Shown here in pieces: positions 44,183 through 49,547 of a stretch of DNA of 49,547 bases. Below the pieces are notes generated by a model that saw only the letters and a program-made list of their open reading frames with translations, was not told the origin of the DNA and ran no database searches. The position numbers and the translations under genes are program-made. The stretch's first letter is position 1, and every line of letters starts with the position of its first letter. Origin of the DNA: Bryobacterales bacterium (GTDB lineage: Bacteria; Acidobacteriota; Terriglobia; Bryobacterales; UBA6623); assembly GCA_022824585.1 (NCBI GenBank), contig JAJDZN010000018.1:1-49547 (forward strand), read 5' to 3'.

Positions 44183-45268
44183 GTGATCAACGAGGTATAC
44201 AAGCTAGTACCACTTGCCAACCTCCACCTCGACCCGGAAAATCCTCGGCTTCCGCGTGAGCAAGATTGGTCGTCTGAACCAGAAGAGCAAGTCCTGCACG
44301 AGTTCTATCGTCGATACAACCTGATCGAATTAGCCTATTCGATAGCTGACAAGGGCTTCACGCCACGTCATGCAGAGGCACTGCTAGCAATCTCTCACCC
44401 TGATGAGGCAGATCAATACATTGTCGTCGAAGGCAACCGCCGACTCGCCGCACTGAAACTCTTGACCAATGCGGACTACCGAAGGCAAGTCCGCGCTACG
44501 AGCACGTGGGGTGAACTCGCGGAACAGGCTGCCTCACAGCAGTTGGATCCCGTCCCGGTTGTACTGTACGACAGCCGTGAGGCGCTGAACGACTATCTTG
44601 GGTTCCGCCACATCACGGGACCCACACCTTGGAGACCAGAAGCGAAGGCTCGGTTTATTGCCCGCCTACTAGGCGCCGGCGAAAGCATCGGCGCAGTTGC
44701 CCGCCGCATTGGCAGCAATCACCGTACTGTTCGTCGGTTCGCAGAAGCACACGCGATATATTCACAGGCGCTCAAACGCGACGTGCCGATGGATCAAGTC
44801 GAAGCGGCGTTCGGGGTCTTCTACAATGCTCTCGATCAGCCCGGCGTCCGGACATTTCTCGGCCTAGGAAGGCAGTCGGAAATCCAGACATTGTCCGAAG
44901 TTCGCGTTCCTTCCGAATGCCTAGAGAACCTGAGGCAATTGATCGGCCTTCTCTATGGGGACGTGACTGGTGCGTTAGAAAAGGTCATCGACGAGTCTCG
45001 CGACCTGAAAAAGCTCGGCCAGGTCTTGGCCGACGACCGTGGTAGAAGAAGCCTATTCACGGACCGAAACCTAGACCGAGCTTGGCGAATCGTTGGTGGC
45101 GGTCGCCAAGAGTTGCTTGCGTTGCTAGAAGGTGCTTATTCGCGATTGGCGGAAGCCAACGGCCAAGCTAGAGAATTCTGCGACGACAACGAGGTCCAGC
45201 TTCAAGTCAAGCGGGTCCGTGTCCTAACTGAAGATATGCTTGTGCGTTTCGGGTTGGATCAAGACTGA
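44183..45268 (+). CDS. ParB-like protein with GNRR motif and helix-turn-helix
   Basis: A 361-residue protein. The N-terminal ParB/Srx fold shows LANLHLDPENPRLP (about 11-24) and YIVVEGNRRLAALKLL (about 79-94); GNRR corresponds to the GERR nucleotide-binding motif of ParB. A helix-turn-helix follows (SIGAVARRIGSNHRTVRRFAE, about 158-178 without its flanks), then a helical C-terminal half I do not recognise. I start at GTG 44183, eleven codons inside the open frame, because AAGGAG lies nine bases upstream and homology begins at once. Its TGA overlaps the next ATG (TGATG). It is the first gene of a three-gene operon with a putative nuclease and a DNA methyltransferase; DNA binding or CTP-dependent switching is an inference. 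Confidence 0.8.
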   Translation: MINEVYKLVPLANLHLDPENPRLPREQDWSSEPEEQVLHEFYRRYNLIELAYSIADKGFTPRHAEALLAISHPDEADQYIVVEGNRRLAALKLLTNADYRRQVRATSTWGELAEQAASQQLDPVPVVLYDSREALNDYLGFRHITGPTPWRPEAKARFIARLLGAGESIGAVARRIGSNHRTVRRFAEAHAIYSQALKRDVPMDQVEAAFGVFYNALDQPGVRTFLGLGRQSEIQTLSEVRVPSECLENLRQLIGLLYGDVTGALEKVIDESRDLKKLGQVLADDRGRRSLFTDRNLDRAWRIVGGGRQELLALLEGAYSRLAEANGQAREFCDDNEVQLQVKRVRVLTEDMLVRFGLDQD

Positions 45269-46263
45269 TGTACGCACGTCCATCCCGGGCCACAACCAGT
45301 TCCGAAGAGACGATTCAGATCGCGGACTGGATCGAGTTGAACGTGCTGACCGAGGAAGAGTCCGCTGTCTCGCTAGCCGAAGTAACGGCAATGATCGCTG
45401 CGGACCCACCCGACGACTCCACAACTAGTGAGCACCGCCTCGACTATCCAGCCGGCCTTGAGGACCTCGACCGCGCAGACATGAGTCCGGGTTACTGGGA
45501 GCAAGCAGAGAATACGGCTGAGTCCGCTTTCCTTGAATTGCGCCAGCGATCGGAGTGGTTTGGAGCCCGTTACCCGTTAACTGTCAATGGAGAGAGCGCA
45601 ACCGCTAGTTCGTGCTTTGACTCTGGCGCTATCGCCTCCTTTCTGACACTGCTCCGATCCCGGCATCTTTATCACCATGCCCTGGGTGACGACGGCGAAG
45701 TAGCCGGGGAGTTATTCGAGGAATTGCTTCCGCATGTCCTGCGAGGTTACTTGGGCACCAACCGAGATTCTTCGATCCGATTCGGTGTTTCGGGTGGATC
45801 CCGCGGTAGTGAATTGCCGCTCCAAACCGACGACGCCCTAGACGAACTTTCGCGGCGGATGCACGAGCCACGTGGCAATTTGACTGGACTGCCAAACGGC
45901 CGGGACTACGGTGGCGACGGGATCGCGTGGAAGGCGCTCGGCGACTCCCATCCAGGCAAGTTGGTCGCCATTGGACAAGCGACTATATCGCAACAAGAGT
46001 GGCCGAAAAAGCACCCCTCCCCAAAATGGAAGTCCGGCGCTCTGATCAAGTTCCTGACGCAACCGACGATCGTTATCGCATTTGTAGAGTCCATTTCACT
46101 CATCACCAAGGCCGAACGAGACGGCCTACCCGAAGAGTTCTCAGCGCTACCCTTCGATCGCTTTCGTATCCTGTACATCCTGCGAGATCGCGATCTTCCC
46201 AGTTCGCTTCGGAAACGGATGGAGAACTGGACCGGCCAGATGTTAGAGCGGCTTCGTCAATGA
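45268..46263 (+). CDS. Unrecognised protein, possible PD-(D/E)XK-type nuclease
   Basis: A 331-residue protein I cannot name. The first 70 residues are acidic and probably flexible. A helical segment follows (ENTAESAFLELRQRSEWFG), then AGELFEELLPHVLRGYL at about 146-162. The striking part is GGDGIAWKALGDSHPGKLVA with IGQATIS and EWPKK (about 215-248). Asp217, Gln237 and the lysines at 247-248 resemble the D...QxK core of Mrr-like and some restriction nucleases. A beta-rich/helical C-terminus follows. Sandwiched between a ParB-like and a C5 methyltransferase gene with overlapping ends on both sides, it is the natural candidate for the effector or restriction enzyme. That function is inferred, not proven. 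Confidence 0.7.
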   Translation: MYARPSRATTSSEETIQIADWIELNVLTEEESAVSLAEVTAMIAADPPDDSTTSEHRLDYPAGLEDLDRADMSPGYWEQAENTAESAFLELRQRSEWFGARYPLTVNGESATASSCFDSGAIASFLTLLRSRHLYHHALGDDGEVAGELFEELLPHVLRGYLGTNRDSSIRFGVSGGSRGSELPLQTDDALDELSRRMHEPRGNLTGLPNGRDYGGDGIAWKALGDSHPGKLVAIGQATISQQEWPKKHPSPKWKSGALIKFLTQPTIVIAFVESISLITKAERDGLPEEFSALPFDRFRILYILRDRDLPSSLRKRMENWTGQMLERLRQ

Positions 46264-47312
46264 CCTCCCCAATAGTCCAAACTTCTTGGCTGCGCCGAAT
46301 GCATCTCGCGCTTACGCCGAGCGCACAGAAAACCTATTCTGCTCTGGATCTGTTCTGTGGCGCGGGTGGCTTTTCGCTGGGTTTCGCGGTTTCGGGCTTT
46401 CGCGTCCAAGGAATAGACCGAGACACCGATGCCATCGCCACATTCTCCACCAACGTTGGACCGGCGGCGTGCTTGGACTTGAGCCTCGAAGTCTCTCTAC
46501 CGACAGTCGATGTCCTGATCGCCGGCCCCCCATGCCAACCTTGGAGCCGCGCCGGGAAGCAATTGGGAAGATCGGATCCCCGGGATGGATTCTTAGCAAT
46601 CGCTCATGCGATACGAATTGTCAATCCGAAAGTCGTCGTTGTTGAGAACGTCCCCGACATCTCGCGCGACGACCGTCGGGCGCGGCTAGACGACTTCCTC
46701 GAGGACCTCGTCGCCTATGGCTATGCAGTCAAGGAGGCCATTTTGAATGCGGCACACTACGGCGTACCCCAAAACCGGCGTCGCTTCTTTGTCATGGCAG
46801 TTCGCGGCGAGGCCACGATCGAAATCCCCGGCCAATGGGACTCTCAAGTCGCAGTTGGCGATGCGATTCCTGAGACGTGCAAGCTCGCCCAAGAGGATGC
46901 GCGCTTTCTCTCGCCGGATATGGACAGTTACATTGCTCGATACGAAAAGGCATCCGGCTGTAGAGTTCCTCGTGACCTCCACCTTGATCGGCCAGCAAGG
47001 ACGCTTACTGTGCGAAATCTGGGTGGCGCCACAAGCGACATGATTCGCCTTTCTTTGCCTTGCGGGCGCCGTCGAATGTTGACCGTACGAGAGGCAGCTC
47101 GCTTGCAGTCCTTTCCTGATTGGTTCCGCTTCATCGGATCCCGCCAAAGCCAGTTTTCTCAGATCGGAAACGCGGTGCCCCCACTCCTAGGGTTGGCGAT
47201 CGCAAAGCAGGTCTCTAGCATGCTGGCGGGTCTACAGGCTGAGTTGCCGCGTATTGGGAACTGCTCCGTCCTCGACGACGGCCGGCTGTCCACTTCGACG
47301 TCGATCACATAG
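46260..47312 (+). CDS. DNA (cytosine-5) methyltransferase
   Basis: A 350-residue C5-MTase. Motif I is LDLFCGAGGFSLGF (about 29-42), motif IV is GPPCQPWS with catalytic Cys92, motif VI is VVENVPD (Glu129), motif VIII is QNRRRFFV (171-178), and motif X is QIGNAVPPLLG near the end. The target-recognition region between motifs VIII and IX is short. It transfers methyl from SAM to cytosine C5; the target sequence is unknown. The start ATG 46260 overlaps the stop of the preceding gene in ATGA. The open frame extends upstream within that gene and is ignored. It most likely protects DNA from the enzyme encoded just upstream. Confidence 0.94.
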   Translation: MTSPIVQTSWLRRMHLALTPSAQKTYSALDLFCGAGGFSLGFAVSGFRVQGIDRDTDAIATFSTNVGPAACLDLSLEVSLPTVDVLIAGPPCQPWSRAGKQLGRSDPRDGFLAIAHAIRIVNPKVVVVENVPDISRDDRRARLDDFLEDLVAYGYAVKEAILNAAHYGVPQNRRRFFVMAVRGEATIEIPGQWDSQVAVGDAIPETCKLAQEDARFLSPDMDSYIARYEKASGCRVPRDLHLDRPARTLTVRNLGGATSDMIRLSLPCGRRRMLTVREAARLQSFPDWFRFIGSRQSQFSQIGNAVPPLLGLAIAKQVSSMLAGLQAELPRIGNCSVLDDGRLSTSTSIT

Positions 47313-47332
47313 GAGGGCGGGGACCGCTGCGC

Positions 47333-47546
47333 CTAGAACATCTCATGTTGTGTGAGTAAGGGCATACCGATGTTGACGATTCGGTACTCGGGGCCGTGGG
47401 CCGCCACTAGCCCGATTCGGTCGCGTCTGGAAGCCATCAACGCTCGCCGGTTCAGGCCCCGGACGATGCCAGTGCCGTAGTGCTTGACCAGCGAGGCCGT
47501 CACGCACTCCGGTCGCTCCGCGGGAGCCGTGGTGCCCGGTGCCTAT
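47333..47546 (-). pseudogene. Unidentified C-terminal gene remnant
   Basis: On the minus strand a frame of about 70 codons reads VTASLVKHYGTGIVRGLN, then RRDRIGLVAAHGPEYRIVNI and GMPLLTQHEMF, ending at TAG (47335-47333). It has good protein character but no start; an in-frame TAG lies at its upstream end. I do not recognise it. It converges with the methyltransferase gene. Confidence 0.4.
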
Positions 47547-48199
47547 CTCGAGCCCCCCGGGAAGGGTGCCATTTACTCCGGGTCTCGGATCACTTTGAGA
47601 ACGTCTCGGTAGTAGTGGAAAACCTTCAGTTTTTCTATGCGTTAAGATGTTCCATGGCCTTCGAGCGCTTCGAATAATCACGCCAGCTGCCCGGACTGGC
47701 GAGATTCCGCGGCGATGGGCCATGCAGGTCCACCTGCCCATGGTTCGTCGGCAAAGCGGGGAGGCGATGGCGTTAGGAACGCCCTCCGAGCCATCGGCAG
47801 CAAGTCCATGCCTCGACGACGAGGCTCAGGCTGTCCTGAATGGTCCGTGGTTATTCTCAGTTCGATAACCCATCCAGCCCGGGGGGCCAGCTCGATTTGA
47901 GGGATCTACTCGGAATAATCAGGGACTCGGAATTGTGCCATTTTGGATGCCCACTGGACCAAGCATTTGCCCGAATCCGCAGTCCAACGCTAGTTCGCAA
48001 CGTGGTCCAGCCATTCCAAGTGGGTGAAGCGCTTCTGAATCTACGGCTCGCCAGAGGGTCGGGCTAGGGTGCCCGGCTCTTGCCGCAGTGCTTGGATACT
48101 CTTGATATGCTGCTTCCGTGTGGCCGACAGAACGGCGTGCAGCATCGCGAAGTCAGGTCGGCTCGACGCTCACGCGTTCGGGTCGAGCCATCGAGGCCA
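47547..48199 (+). other. Non-coding or decayed stretch
   Basis: About 650 bases with short frames on both strands but none with convincing protein features. It separates an unidentified remnant from the DUF1501 pseudogene, so it is probably decayed coding DNA. Confidence 0.4.
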
Positions 48200-49440
48200 T
48201 TAGGCCAAGATCTCTTTGACCACACGGGCCGGATACTGGCCGATCAGACGCTCGTCAAGGCCATGCACGTTATAGACCAATTTCTCGGGGTCGAGGCCCA
48301 GCAGATGCAGCATGGTCGCATGGAAGTCGTGCACGCTGACTCGATCTTCCACGGCCTTGTGGCCGATCTCGTCCGTGGCACCGTGGACGTGCCCGCCCTT
48401 GACACCCCCACCAGCCATCCAAATGCTGAAGCCGGCCGGGCCGTGATCGCGACCGGTGGTGCCGGCCTGGCCGACTTGTGCCAAGGGCATGCGCCCGAAT
48501 TCCCCGCCCCACATCACTAGGGTGGAGTCCAGCAGGCCTCGCTGCTTGAGATCCTTGATCAGCGCCGAGACCGGCTTGTCGGTCTTGGCACAGGCATAGC
48601 CCAGCTCGCGGTCCAGATTCAGGTGGTTGTCCCAGATCTGGTACTCGATGAAGACCTGCACGAAACGCACGCCCCGCTCCACCATACGACGGGCAAGCAG
48701 CAGCCGGGCTCCATAGGCCCGCGTGCGCTCGTCGTTCATCCCGTACATATCCTTGGTCGCCTCGCTCTCGGACGACAGGTCAGCAACGTCGGTGGCAGCC
48801 ATCTGCATGCGGGCCGCCAGCTCGTAGCTCTCGATGCGGGCGTCTAGCTGCGGCTGCAATGGCCTAGCGTCCCGATGGGCGAGGTTCAGCCTCCGCACGA
48901 GCGCACGCTCGGCTTCCATCAGCGGGCTGGGCAGTTCCTGCTCCCGGCGCAGGTTCAGCACCGGCGGGCCCTCGGCCCGGAACTTCGTGCCCTGGTAAAC
49001 CTGCGGCAGCCATCCCGACTGCCAATTCTGAAGATCGTTGATCGGGTACCCGAGCGGGTCATCGAGCACGATATATGCCGGCAGGTTCTGGTTCTCCGTC
49101 CCCAGACCGTAGACTGCCCAGGCCCCCAACGTCGGGCGCCCCGGCAGGGTGCGCCGGAATGCATCAAGTACAGCGAGGGTTCGTGGTTGAAATGCTCGCC
49201 GTGCATCGAACGGACGAGCGTGATGTCATCCGCGACGCTGCCGAGGCCCGGCAGCAGATCCGAAATTTCCATGCCGCACTGGCCGTGCCGGCTGAAGCCG
49301 TACGGGGATGGCATCAGCGTTCCGACCTCGTCGGTGAATTCGAGCTGGTTGGCGATATCGCGCGGAGCCGCGGCCCCGGCATGTTTCTCCAGTTCCGGCT
49401 TGTGGTCGAAGAGGTCGACCTGGCTCGGCCCAATGGCATT
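48200..49440 (-). pseudogene. DUF1501 protein gene, frameshifted and N-terminally truncated
   Basis: The minus-strand gene encodes a DUF1501 protein (sulfatase-like fold, usually Tat-exported and paired with PSCyt/DUF1553 genes). The main frame (48200-49129) has NLPAYIVLDDPLGYPIN, GVRFVQVFIEYQIWDNH and STLVMWGGEFGRMP. The upstream part is in another frame: MPSPYGFSRHG, DDITLVRSMHGEHFNHEPS, YLMHSG. Restoring one C at about 49154 rejoins them as HSGRTLPGRPTLGAWAVYG, so a single-base deletion causes the shift. Recognisable sequence begins at AIGPSQVDLFDHKPELEKHA near 49440; the signal region and first conserved block are missing. Confidence 0.88.
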
Positions 49441-49547
49441 AACTTGAGTCCGTGACTGGCGACGAAATCGTAAGTGATGGTAAGTGACTGAAATAGAGTG
49501 AGTTCGCGATCAGAGAGAAGTTTTTCGCCGGGGCTTGACTTTTTCCG
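49441..49547. other. Junction sequence with short tandem repeat
   Basis: Homology to DUF1501 stops abruptly here and the base composition turns AT-richer. GTAAGTGA occurs at 49470-49477 and again at 49480-49487, ten bases apart. This could be the end of a mobile element that truncated the DUF1501 gene, but no terminal repeat can be checked because the window ends. Confidence 0.4.

Overview
The window is GC-rich bacterial chromosome from a Gram-negative heterotroph. Supporting signs are a PBP1b-type murein synthase with a UB2H-like region, the lipoprotein enzymes Lgt and LspA, and many proteins with lipoprotein, Sec or Tat signals. Three secreted formylglycine-type sulfatases, remnants of a PSCyt1/DUF1549 protein and of a DUF1501 protein, and a secreted ADP-ribosylglycohydrolase fit Acidobacteriota or a Planctomycetes-like lineage. 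I favour Acidobacteriota, but no rRNA or other decisive marker is present. I saw no tRNA, rRNA or CRISPR array.

Left part (about 0.27-22 kb) is dense housekeeping DNA: a GT4 glycosyltransferase; HAD phosphatase, HNH nuclease and DksA-like protein on the minus strand; leuC-leuD; lspA-lgt; pterin carbinolamine dehydratase; an S41 protease; a secreted metallo-beta-lactamase-fold protein; a cytochrome c; acpP-fabF; etfB-etfA; a lipoprotein sulfatase; a PBP1; proS; and a gamma-glutamyltransferase. Several pairs overlap or nearly touch.

From about 22 kb the DNA becomes accessory in character. It holds a VapBC pair with a clear operator/promoter, a VWA lipoprotein, a short-chain dehydrogenase remnant followed by a tightly packed set (DapA-like lyase/aldolase, sulfatase, GH3 glycosidase) that looks like a module for sulfated glycans, a PSCyt pseudogene, a HigBA pair, an N,N-dimethylformamidase-like protein with a LamG-like domain, a DUF4143 ATPase, an ADP-ribosylglycohydrolase lipoprotein, a HicB gene whose HicA partner is killed by two in-frame TGA codons, an orphan ribbon-helix-helix antitoxin, and a third sulfatase.

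At 42.9-47.3 kb an IS1595-like transposase is followed by a compact operon of three overlapping genes: a ParB-like protein with a GNRR motif and a helix-turn-helix, an unrecognised 331-residue protein with a possible PD-(D/E)XK-type core, and a DNA cytosine-5 methyltransferase. This is the best candidate for an undescribed system, most simply a restriction-modification-like defence unit with a ParB-fold component. The right end is decayed: an unidentified coding remnant and a DUF1501 gene with a 1-base frameshift and a missing N-terminus. Overall the right half mixes toxin-antitoxin modules, secreted catabolic enzymes and many recent pseudogenes.
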